DNA from: an uncultured Lachnospiraceae bacterium
Lineage (GTDB): Bacteria; Bacillota; Clostridia; Lachnospirales; Lachnospiraceae
DNA length: 21,431 bases
Reading direction: 5' to 3'
Assembly: GCA_910583965.1 (NCBI GenBank)
Contig: CAJUAE010000053.1
Span: forward strand, 1-21,431
Below, piece by piece: positions 7,884-14,500 of the stretch (positions are counted from its first letter, which is position 1; the number at the start of each line of letters is the position of its first letter). The position numbers and the translations under genes were made by a program. The notes under the pieces were generated by a model. The model was given only the letters and a program-made list of their open reading frames with translations. It ran no database searches and was not told the origin of the DNA.

Positions 7884-9000
7884 TTAATAAGTATCAAAAT
7901 ATTCATCATATAATCCTGTACATGCATCCATTGCAGGATTTCCTTTATGATATGCTATTCGATCCTGCCTATACCCTTCTACTGCTATTGGATCTTCCCA
8001 ATTTTGATCAGCAAATTGCGCCAAACTGCCATCCTTTTTAGGGCGAAATCCATACACGGCATTAGGATCTTCAATAGCATCCTTTAAAACTTTAGGATTC
8101 TGTAATGGATCATGCTTGTATTTAAATACCGTTTTATTATTTTCTTGAGTTTGCATATCTATAATATCATCCAATTGTCCATCATCATAATCATGTAAAT
8201 TATTTTCGTTCTCTATATATACTCCTTGATCTGAAGGAGTTTTACCATATGTTTCTGCTGCTTGAACATACCCTAATGCAAGCATATCCACACAAAATTC
8301 TATTGTTTCATACGCTTCAACATTATCATCAAATACCACATCTAATAATGGATTATATCCTGAACCACATGTATATGCATCATTTATAGAAAACGTTGTT
8401 TCTGCTGCGGCAATTACCCCAGCGCTTGCTTTTATTATTTCAGGAACTACTTTTGTGGTAAAACCTGTTTCTCCCAAAAACATAACAGCTTTTTGACCCA
8501 CTCCTGCTGCCAATGCTGGCGCCGCTGCTATTACCCCATATACTGCAGCTCCTGCCGCAAATCCAATAAATACCCCTCCCGTCAAACCAGTTACAAATTC
8601 TATTGGATTTCTGTTATTTCCTGTCCTTAAATCACTTTCTACCATTCCTTCTGTAGCTACTAATGCTCCTAGAGAAGCTCCCAAAAAAACACAAGCTGCT
8701 AATGCCGCCCCTCCTGTTAAGACAGTTGCTGATACAACTATTGATATTGCAACCGCTGCAAGACATGCTGATACTGCTGTACCAATAAAACCATATACAA
8801 ATGTACTTAAATAGTTTGGCTTTTTTTTCAATCTTTAACGCAACTGGCTCATCATGAATATCAGGATAACTTTCTCTTTGTGTTGTCTTAATTTGTGTAT
8901 AGCTTCCAAACATATTAATTTCTCCGCCTTCCAAACTAAAAACAGTTACCCCGCTGTTTGGGTCTGCTAATGCATATCTACCATTAATAATATCTGCCAT
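7884..9000 (-). CDS. Candidate polymorphic toxin/effector with hydrophobic helices, split by a frameshift at A8
   Basis: Two frames together encode one protein. The ATG at 9000 (ribosome site GAGGA, 7 bases upstream) opens 60 residues (MADIINGRYALADP ... EPVALKIEKK). At the A8 run (8821-8828) this frame would continue into unrelated sequence, ending at 8632. The neighbouring frame is blocked by TAA just upstream and runs on from the A8 run to the stop at 7884, encoding several long hydrophobic helices (about 65-160 of the joined product) and a polar C-terminal domain. Removing one A joins them exactly into 371 residues. The tail (NPNAVYGF-like: EDPNAVYGFRPKKDG, then WEDPIAVEGYRQDRIAYHK) resembles a C-terminal module I know from polymorphic toxins. 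Hydrophobic helices fit effectors loaded by Eag chaperones. Slippage, phase variation, a broken gene or a sequencing error all remain possible. Confidence 0.65.
8821..8828 (-). other. A8 homopolymer at the frame change in the toxin gene
   Basis: Eight T on the given strand (eight A in the message) mark the exact point where the N-terminal frame and the hydrophobic toxin frame meet. Seven A gives an open 371-aa frame; eight gives the split seen here; nine runs into TAA within five codons. Homopolymers of this length are known sites of transcriptional slippage and phase variation, and also of indel errors in some assemblies. Confidence 0.75.
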
Positions 9001-9051
9001 TTTCACATCCTCTTCTTTAGTTTTTAAGATTTTTTAATAAACCTTTCTTCA

Positions 9052-10938
9052 CTATTCAAATATCATTCCTGGGCTTTGCTCCTCTGCCATCTCTGTGCTG
9101 TTATCTTGTGGCATGTCTTCTACTGTTGTGTCCTGTTCTGGCGTAGTTTCCTCCTCTGTGTCTTCCTCTGAAAGTTTTGTTTCTTGTTCCTCCGCCTTAA
9201 TATCCATTCGCTCCATCTTTCGTGTAATTTCTTCCACTTTATCATCCATTTTCATAGAAGCATAGGCATCCTTTGCCAGAAGATAATATTTCTTGGCTGA
9301 GATATATTCTCCTGATTCTTCTGCTGTTTCTGCATCCTGTAAATAACTTTGTGCTTCTTCTTTAAGTAATTCCCTTTCAGCTAATTTGTCTTCTGTTATC
9401 TGCAACTTTTCTTCCACAGCCTGCTGTTGTGTCTGATCCTCCATTTCCTTAAAGAGCTGTTGTGCAGATAAATAATATATTTTTGCACTGTCATAATCCC
9501 CTTGCGTAAATGCCACATCCCCTTGTGTCATATAATTTGCACCAGACTCCTGCTGCGCCATCTGCTCTTTTCTGTCTGCTTCTTCTGCTTCTTTCTCTGC
9601 CTTCTGATCTTCATAGAGCTTTTCAAGTGCCTCAAGAGCAGATTTCCTTCCGGCATCAAAATAAATCTTCCCAGCGACAGACTTTGCTTCCAGATATTTT
9701 TCCTCCGCCTTATCATACTGAAGATTTTGCGCCAAGATATCACCCAAATTAATTAAGTCATACACTGTTATGTAATCTGCTGTCAGTGCCAGTCTTTCAT
9801 TGATATAATCAAGTCCTATACTGTCTACATAGATAGAACGTGTAGCAGCTTCTCTGTATGTTCTTTGTGCTTCTACAAATCGCTGCCCATCCATATGTTC
9901 CTGCGCTGCCAATACAGATTCTATTAATTTCCTATAATTTTCTAAGTTTTTTTGCATAGTACGATCTCTAAGAGATTCCGCAAGCTGAATGGCATCTTCA
10001 CAGCATTCCTGTGCTCTTGTATAGTTATCTATCTGAATATATTCAATCGTGTTTAGATACCCTTGTTCCATCTGTTCTCTTTTTCTGATACGTTTGTTGT
10101 GTATCATCATTATTATGATAACAACAATAATCACTATAATCAACACAATTACAACAGCCATAATGATTTTACGAATCCTACGCTTTTTGTTGGGATCCGC
10201 AAATACTTTGTTCACAAATAATGTAGCAAATGTATATTTTCCTAAATCCTGCGGCTGCCTAGATAAAAGCATTTCTTCTACATTGTCAACCAATTCTTGT
10301 GGCTCATTGGTTGCATCCGCATAGACATCATTAAGTTCTCCATCATCTATATTTTCCCAGATTCCGCGCGTATACATCGCAATTGCGTCTGTGGCTGCCA
10401 ATTTTATTTTCTTGGAGATATATGGATGAAACTCTTTTTCTTGCCCCAAATAACTATACAAATTATTTCTTTCTTCATGAATGGCAATCTTATCAGGTTC
10501 TACTTGATCCTCTTTTACCATATCCAAAGTAAGAGACTGATCTGTTGACTGATACTTCAAAAAACCATTGCGATATAACCGCAAACGAACATTTCCCGCC
10601 TGTCCATACCGGAATTTCATATAGTCTGTTATCACGATCATAACAGAAGCTTTTAATTTTTTTTTGGTTCTCGTCTCTTTGATTAAGGCGTTGTTTGCAG
10701 CTTTTAGACAAACTTTCATTGTGCGCTTTTTCATAGAAGGCGCTTCCGAAAACGCATTGATTGCCGCTGCCACCGCAAGTTTAGCGCTCAGCGCATCCAA
10801 CTGGTCATCAATCCCATCTGCAACGACATAGCAGGCATAGTCATCTAATTCTACAAATCCAAAATAATCTGTATTTTTCAGGTCACAATCTGCTTCCGAA
10901 GTAAAAGCTGTCCTAAATTCTGAATTCTGCTTTCTCAT
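9052..10938 (-). CDS. Membrane pseudo-PP2C with TPR-like repeats
   Basis: A 628-residue protein. Residues about 5-245 follow the PP2C fold (CYVVADGIDD at 36-45, YGQAGNVRLRLYRNG at 111-125, AATDAIAMY at 181-189), but the Gly-Gly of the metal motif is Asp-Asp, the SDG motif reads TDA, and the final DN metal site is KYTF. It is therefore probably catalytically dead. A very hydrophobic helix spans about 258-279, flanked by basic residues (positive-inside: KKRRIRK). After it come TPR-like units (GDILAQNLQYDKAEEKYLEA, GDVAFTQGDYDSAKIYYLSA, then ESGEYISAKKYYLLAKDAY) and an acidic Glu/Thr-rich tail. The repeats probably lie outside the membrane. It overlaps the end of the active PP2C gene by 26 bases. 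A sensor or scaffold role is inferred. An A9 run at 10657-10665 is in frame. Confidence 0.8.
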   Translation of the reverse strand: MRKQNSEFRTAFTSEADCDLKNTDYFGFVELDDYACYVVADGIDDQLDALSAKLAVAAAINAFSEAPSMKKRTMKVCLKAANNALIKETRTKKKLKASVMIVITDYMKFRYGQAGNVRLRLYRNGFLKYQSTDQSLTLDMVKEDQVEPDKIAIHEERNNLYSYLGQEKEFHPYISKKIKLAATDAIAMYTRGIWENIDDGELNDVYADATNEPQELVDNVEEMLLSRQPQDLGKYTFATLFVNKVFADPNKKRRIRKIIMAVVIVLIIVIIVVIIIMMIHNKRIRKREQMEQGYLNTIEYIQIDNYTRAQECCEDAIQLAESLRDRTMQKNLENYRKLIESVLAAQEHMDGQRFVEAQRTYREAATRSIYVDSIGLDYINERLALTADYITVYDLINLGDILAQNLQYDKAEEKYLEAKSVAGKIYFDAGRKSALEALEKLYEDQKAEKEAEEADRKEQMAQQESGANYMTQGDVAFTQGDYDSAKIYYLSAQQLFKEMEDQTQQQAVEEKLQITEDKLAERELLKEEAQSYLQDAETAEESGEYISAKKYYLLAKDAYASMKMDDKVEEITRKMERMDIKAEEQETKLSEEDTEEETTPEQDTTVEDMPQDNSTEMAEEQSPGMIFE

Positions 10939-11782
10939 ATGCTTTAACCTCGTTTCCTATTTCCAGCAGGACAATGCTGGCATTATCTTTATCTTCCTTA
11001 GGATTCTTATTTACAAGCTCTATAATCTCATAAGCCTTTTGCTGACAATCTACCGTTTCGGCTAGCACAGCTTCTATTTCTCTTGTTCCTAGTAAATCAT
11101 AGACCCCATCGCTCATCAGAACAACAATATCATTTTGCTTCATTCTAACTGGCGCGTCAAATAATTCTATATCTTTAAAGCCATCTTGTCCTAGATAATT
11201 ATATAATCTATTATTCTCTAAAAGCTGCAATGCATCTTCTCTTGAAATGATCCCTTCATGAAACCGTTGCTCTGCCAACACAGCAATCGTATGTCCTGTA
11301 GAAACTGGCACAAGACTTCCCTCTCGATAGACACATATTTTTACATTCCCCACAACAGCATAATAAAGAAATCCAGCTCGGATCATCACACACCCCAAGC
11401 TGGCAGCACCCCGACTGTCATCTCCCAATGCCTTTAGGATTTCTTTATTGGCACAATGAAATGCTTTTCTGAAAAAATACTGTGGATTATTGAACGCATT
11501 ATAATCCTCAAAAATTTCTGTGCAGGTATCTATAGCAATCCGACTGGCAATACGCCCTCCATAGGCTTTTCCTGCACCATCTGCCAACACAGCCATTAGA
11601 CCGGCTTTCGTTTCCACTACACCAGTCTGATCTTCTTGTACTTCACGTCCTCCAATTGTCATACTTCTGCCTATGTTAAGCGCTCTTTTTCTCTTTGGAG
11701 AATATCGAATATATAATATTATTGTATCCAATATTAAGACACATGCAGCCAGCAGCCATGCCACCATCAACCAGTTATCCAT
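10913..11782 (-). CDS. Membrane-anchored PP2C-type Ser/Thr protein phosphatase
   Basis: One N-terminal membrane helix (NWLMVAWLLAACVLILDTII) followed by a complete cytosolic PP2C domain. Numbering from the ATG at 11794: REVQEDQTG (50-58), VLADGAGKAYGG (69-80), VVGNVKICVYREG (147-159), VVLMSDGVYDLL (224-235) and DKDNASIVLL (268-277). All the usual metal-binding aspartates appear present, so it should be active. The start at 11782 is preferred over 11794 because GGGGG lies 5 bases upstream, whereas the first ATG follows a GC hairpin. It should remove phosphate from Ser/Thr residues whose phosphorylated forms are read by the two FHA proteins just upstream, as PppA does in type VI systems. No kinase is in the window. 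Confidence 0.9.
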   Translation of the reverse strand: MDNWLMVAWLLAACVLILDTIILYIRYSPKRKRALNIGRSMTIGGREVQEDQTGVVETKAGLMAVLADGAGKAYGGRIASRIAIDTCTEIFEDYNAFNNPQYFFRKAFHCANKEILKALGDDSRGAASLGCVMIRAGFLYYAVVGNVKICVYREGSLVPVSTGHTIAVLAEQRFHEGIISREDALQLLENNRLYNYLGQDGFKDIELFDAPVRMKQNDIVVLMSDGVYDLLGTREIEAVLAETVDCQQKAYEIIELVNKNPKEDKDNASIVLLEIGNEVKAYEKAEFRI

Positions 11783-11794
11783 TTTATCCCCCAT

Positions 11795-11810
11795 GCCGCC
11801 TTTTGGCGGC
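11795..11810 (-). repeat. GC-rich hairpin in front of the PP2C gene
   Basis: GCCGCC (11795-11800), loop TTTT, GGCGGC (11805-11810): a perfect 6-bp GC stem ending one base before the first possible ATG (11794) of the PP2C gene and 7 bases upstream of its GGGGG ribosome site. In the message the loop is AAAA and the stem could limit initiation at the first ATG or protect the downstream message. No T run follows, so it is not a terminator. Confidence 0.6.
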
Positions 11811-11822
11811 TCAAATAGATAT

Positions 11823-11848
11823 GAAAAACGCTGTCCTTTGCGTTTTTC
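11823..11848 (-). repeat. 9-bp hairpin in the FHA-PP2C gap
   Basis: GAAAAACGC (11823-11831) pairs with GCGTTTTTC (11840-11848) around an 8-base loop. In the minus-strand message the 3' arm ends in a U stretch, so it could act as a weak intrinsic terminator or attenuator; the loop also contains an AAAGGA sequence. It is the second of three structured units in this gap. Confidence 0.5.
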
Positions 11849-11850
11849 CT

Positions 11851-11932
11851 GTGTGAGACTTAGTACTTCTCCACGAAACAGCCTTTGCTGTGAGTGGAAA
11901 CTGCCACAGGCAGTTAGAAGTACTTCTCACAC
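11851..11932 (-). ncRNA. Three-way-junction RNA-like element spanning the FHA stop codon
   Basis: An outer stem of 17 pairs, GTGTGAGA (11851-11858) plus AGTACTTCT (11862-11870) with AGAAGTACT (11916-11924) plus TCTCACAC (11925-11932), with a 3-base bulge. Inside, directly stacked, are CCAC/GTGG plus ACAGC/GCTGT (11871-11897) and AACTGCC/GGCAGTT (11899-11915, loop ACA). Only one base separates the inner stems. The outer arm includes the TGA of the zinc-FHA gene (11927-11929). Such compact nested pairing is unlikely by chance. It may be a cis-acting regulatory or processing element, a small mobile palindromic repeat, or part of a transcript. Calling it an RNA is inference from pairing alone. 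Confidence 0.55.
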
Positions 11933-12433
11933 TATCTCCCACATAAAGTTATTTCCACAAAATGGTATAAACACAAATACAGATTTTCCTAGTTCAATCT
12001 TATCATAAGGATTTAAAGTCATCGGTACATATACCGCATTCTCATTCAAATAAACTAAACCATTGGAATCCCCTGGCAGCAGCACTGTCTCTTTCTTCTT
12101 TGGATCAAACACAATTACAGCATGATTACGGCGCGAAATCTCATTATCACCAAGAATTTGAATATCCATATCATCTGCTCTACCAACAAAATTTTTACCA
12201 GATACAATCTTGTAATCTTTTCCTTGTCTTGGACCAGATATGCATACAATCCAACCACAGATTGGCTTAATATCCTCTTTAAATAGCGCCTCCTCAACAT
12301 CAACTTCCGACTTTTCGGTTTCTTTCTTTTCGGCTGTTTCTGTTTCTATATTACAATAAGGACATACTGTTCCATATCTTTTTTTACTGAACATATGCCC
12401 GTTTTGACAGCGGATTAAATTTGACTCTCCCAT
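11927..12433 (-). CDS. Zinc-ribbon plus FHA domain protein
   Basis: A 168-residue cytosolic protein. The N-terminus carries a CxxxH...CxxC zinc ribbon (CQNGHMFSKKRYGTVCPYC, residues 9-27), then a charged linker and an FHA domain (about 57-165) with conserved Gly84-Arg85, Ser100-Arg101 and a nearby His104, and an SNG turn at 123-125. FHA domains bind phosphothreonine peptides; the retained Arg and Ser suggest it still does. Strong ribosome site (AGGAGGAAACT-ATG). Its stop lies inside a structured element. Two FHA proteins next to a PP2C phosphatase form a phospho-signalling unit within the injection operon, similar in composition to Fha/PppA in type VI clusters. Confidence 0.85.
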   Translation of the reverse strand: MGESNLIRCQNGHMFSKKRYGTVCPYCNIETETAEKKETEKSEVDVEEALFKEDIKPICGWIVCISGPRQGKDYKIVSGKNFVGRADDMDIQILGDNEISRRNHAVIVFDPKKKETVLLPGDSNGLVYLNENAVYVPMTLNPYDKIELGKSVFVFIPFCGNNFMWEIV

Positions 12434-12467
12434 AGTTTCCTCCTAGTACATATAAAATTTTGCAATA

Positions 12468-12992
12468 TCACTGAATCTGAAGTCTTGCCAAACCAATAAA
12501 TATAATATCTCCCTGCTCAAGTTTACAGGGCTTGCCATATGCAATCTTGTATTTTCTCCCATCACTTTTCCGTACACTAACCCCATTTTTTGAGGAAATA
12601 TCTTCTACATACCATGCATCCTTCGCATAATTAAGCACTGCATGCTCCACATCAATCATGCTGGCATATTCTGTGTGATCAAGGTTGACTGTTACTTGAT
12701 TTTCTCCGACATCACGTCCAATCACAATTCCATTCTTACCATAAATATACCAAGACGCAATACGCCCATCTTCTTCATTGAGCAGCACCAACTCTGTGGG
12801 CGTTCTTTGAGGTATAAAATATTTTTTATCCTCTTTTTGCTTTGATGAGAATAAAAATATAATATGCAACATTCCGACTAGTACGGCACACCCTATCCAA
12901 AACCACCCTGCACGCAATCCCATACGCCAAAGAACAATTCCAGCAATCATCATACAAATCAGAGCTGCCACACAGCTTATCTTTTTTTCCAT
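12468..12992 (-). CDS. Membrane FHA domain protein
   Basis: A 174-residue protein with two N-terminal membrane helices (about 5-22 and 28-48) separated by a tight turn, then a linker and a C-terminal FHA domain (about 66-174) facing the cytosol. FHA landmarks are Gly92-Arg93, a histidine in DVEHA (114-118, replacing the common SRxHA so the Ser is lost) and SSKNG (133-137). Loss of the serine may weaken phosphopeptide binding. It starts 9 bases after the J-domain gene stop; the ribosome site (AGAGGT) is about 12 bases from the ATG. A likely membrane receptor for a phosphorylated partner, perhaps a component of the injection apparatus. Confidence 0.85.
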   Translation of the reverse strand: MEKKISCVAALICMMIAGIVLWRMGLRAGWFWIGCAVLVGMLHIIFLFSSKQKEDKKYFIPQRTPTELVLLNEEDGRIASWYIYGKNGIVIGRDVGENQVTVNLDHTEYASMIDVEHAVLNYAKDAWYVEDISSKNGVSVRKSDGRKYKIAYGKPCKLEQGDIIFIGLARLQIQ

Positions 12993-13001
12993 GACAATTC
13001 T

Positions 13002-13448
13002 TTACCTCTTTATATTTCCCATAAAAGCTTCAAAAATCTTTGTCGTATCCAATGGATTTCCTGCTTTTAAATTAGGATTTAGTTTCTCCTCATTCACAAC
13101 TTCTTTTGTCTTTGGATCAAATCCAAAAAATCGTTCAAAGTTGCGAGATATATTCTGAAAGTCAATGGTTCCTGTTGCTTCTGTCTGAGTCTTATTTTGA
13201 CGTTTTGCCTTTGTTTGGTAGTCTGTTGTGTGTTTCAGACCATCAAGTTCTTCATCAAACTTCTTGCGCTTCTTTGCGTCTGACAGTATGGTATATGCTT
13301 CTGTTATTTCTTTAAAATATGCCTCACACTTCTTATCGCCAGGATGCGCATCTGGGTGATACTTTTTTGCTAATTTTCGATATGCTGCTTTAATTTCCTT
13401 ATCCGATGCCTGTCTGGAAATCTGCAAAACTTTGTACCAATCTGTCAT
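13002..13448 (-). CDS. J-domain (DnaJ-like) co-chaperone
   Basis: A 148-residue protein. Residues 1-68 are a standard J domain (DWYKVLQISRQASDKEIKAA, then the essential HPD at 31-33, then a helix ending KKRKKFDEEL). There is no Gly/Phe region or zinc finger, so it is a type III J protein. The last 75 residues are charged and of no known domain, with FERFFGFDPKT and FEAFMGNI motifs. J domains stimulate Hsp70 ATPases; the partner is probably the unusual Hsp70-like ATPase encoded further down the same operon. A GGGCGGTG ribosome site lies 5 bases before the ATG. Confidence 0.9.
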   Translation of the reverse strand: MTDWYKVLQISRQASDKEIKAAYRKLAKKYHPDAHPGDKKCEAYFKEITEAYTILSDAKKRKKFDEELDGLKHTTDYQTKAKRQNKTQTEATGTIDFQNISRNFERFFGFDPKTKEVVNEEKLNPNLKAGNPLDTTKIFEAFMGNIKR

Positions 13449-13561
13449 TTTTTCACCGCCCTTCTATTTATGCCTATCCAAAATACTTTCGAGAGAAAAC
13501 ATTAAAAATGCCTTTGAAAAGAAAATACTTTGGACAATCATAAATCACTTTCTAAATTTTT

Positions 13562-13599
13562 AAGGAAAGGCACATCTTCCTTGCGATGTGCCTTTCCTT
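13562..13599 (-). terminator. Strong hairpin after the tube genes (attenuator or mRNA stabiliser)
   Basis: AAGGAAAGGCACATC (13562-13576) and GATGTGCCTTTCCTT (13585-13599) pair perfectly over 15 bp around an 8-base loop, 15 bases after the stop of the second tube gene. On the minus strand it is followed by AAAAATTT, not a U run, so termination may be partial. The likely effect is to keep sheath and tube messages abundant relative to the downstream genes. The 166-base gap holds no other gene. Confidence 0.65.
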
Positions 13600-13614
13600 G
13601 TGCCCTATTAACGC

Positions 13615-14043
13615 TTAAGCACCAATATAACCGCCTTCGATTGCAATCGTATCCAGTTTGTCCTTTTTCTGCTTAATAATTATTGTGAATTGACCAATAC
13701 CATCACTATTAGAAAAGTCTTCTTTATAATCAACCACAAATGCACGCGGGAAACTGTACTTTCTCTCTACAACACCAGCGTTGATAATTTCAACTTCTAC
13801 CTGTCTGTAAGCAGCTGCATCCTCTGCTGGAACAACAGACCATAATGCTAACTGTCTAGTGCTGTCAAATGGATCACCATCTGTAGCCACTAAAATCTTT
13901 CCCGTAATCTCCAGAGTACTTCCTACGTCCTTTGTCCTTGCATTAGAATCTAAAGGAATATCTGTGCGGAATTTGATTTTCTGTACGCAATCCTTAGCAA
14001 CCTCAAAACTATTTGCTCCATTCACTGTTACACGTAATGACAT
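13615..14043 (-). CDS. Hcp/tail-tube-like protein, second paralogue
   Basis: A 142-residue protein, strand-rich, without signal peptide, of the size of contractile-system tube subunits. It is clearly paralogous to the next gene upstream: both share IP.DSNAR..D.G..L.I.GK, WSVVP.....AYR and KQKKD plus a final IEGG motif. These give a beta-barrel-like outline with one helix (about 75-95), as in Hcp and phage tube proteins. A very strong ribosome site (GGAGGTGACTACGT-ATG) implies high output, as expected for a polymeric tube. The stop is followed by a 15-bp hairpin. The tube role is inferred from size, duplication, expression signals and neighbours. Confidence 0.7.
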   Translation of the reverse strand: MSLRVTVNGANSFEVAKDCVQKIKFRTDIPLDSNARTKDVGSTLEITGKILVATDGDPFDSTRQLALWSVVPAEDAAAYRQVEVEIINAGVVERKYSFPRAFVVDYKEDFSNSDGIGQFTIIIKQKKDKLDTIAIEGGYIGA

Positions 14044-14057
14044 ACGTAGTCACCTCC

Positions 14058-14483
14058 TTATTCACTAAATCCACCTTCGATACTGGTCAGTTTGGTCAAA
14101 TCTTTCTTCTGCTTTACATGTAGATAAAATTCTCCCACACCTGTCTCATCATCAAGTGATTCCTCATACTCCATGACAAACGCATTTGGCAATGTATACT
14201 CACGTACTACCTGGTTCGCAGCTACTACATCTACTTTTACGTTTCTGTATGCATCCGCGCTTTCACTGGGTACTACGCTCCATTTTGCCATGTTGATTGT
14301 TCCGTCTTCTGCCTCTGCGCCCAACGAAAACAGCATCTTTCCACGTATTTTTAACGCGGTACCGTTATCTGTCGCTCTTGCGTTGGAATCCTTGGGAATT
14401 TCCGAAAAAAATTCTACGCTTGTCACGCACTGTTCTGATAGGTTGACTGGACCTGCCCCGTCAATTGTTACCCTGAAACCCAT
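14058..14483 (-). CDS. Hcp/tail-tube-like protein, first paralogue
   Basis: A 141-residue strand-rich protein, roughly half identical by eye to the following paralogue. Landmarks are MGFRVTIDGAGPVNLSEQC at the N-terminus, IPKDSNARATDNGTALKIRG (about 34-53), KWSVVPSESADAYRNVKV, and VKQKKD...SIEGGF at the end. It starts 17 bases after the sheath-like gene with a perfect AAGGAGGTAGATTT ribosome site. The order sheath then tube is typical of contractile tails and type VI loci. Two tube genes could form alternating or tip-specific rings; alternatively one is a specialised cap. No fold evidence beyond motif and pattern is available here. Confidence 0.7.
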   Translation of the reverse strand: MGFRVTIDGAGPVNLSEQCVTSVEFFSEIPKDSNARATDNGTALKIRGKMLFSLGAEAEDGTINMAKWSVVPSESADAYRNVKVDVVAANQVVREYTLPNAFVMEYEESLDDETGVGEFYLHVKQKKDLTKLTSIEGGFSE

Positions 14484-14500
14484 AAATCTACCTCCTTATC

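Noticed and set aside
8632..8820. Continuation of the toxin's first frame beyond the A8 run
   Set aside because: The sequence becomes Ser/Cys/Asn-rich without structure and lies over a better hydrophobic frame, so it is out-of-frame reading, not a real C-terminus.
10657..10665. A9 run in the pseudo-PP2C gene as a second frameshift site
   Set aside because: The frame is open and the PP2C-like pattern continues on both sides (TKKKLKASV), so there is no break; slippage is possible but unsupported.
13479..13533. Two AAAATACTTT copies in the gap after the J-domain gene, as an operator or internal promoter
   Set aside because: The copies fit both a direct and an imperfect inverted repeat, in AT-rich DNA, and no convincing -35/-10 pair is present.
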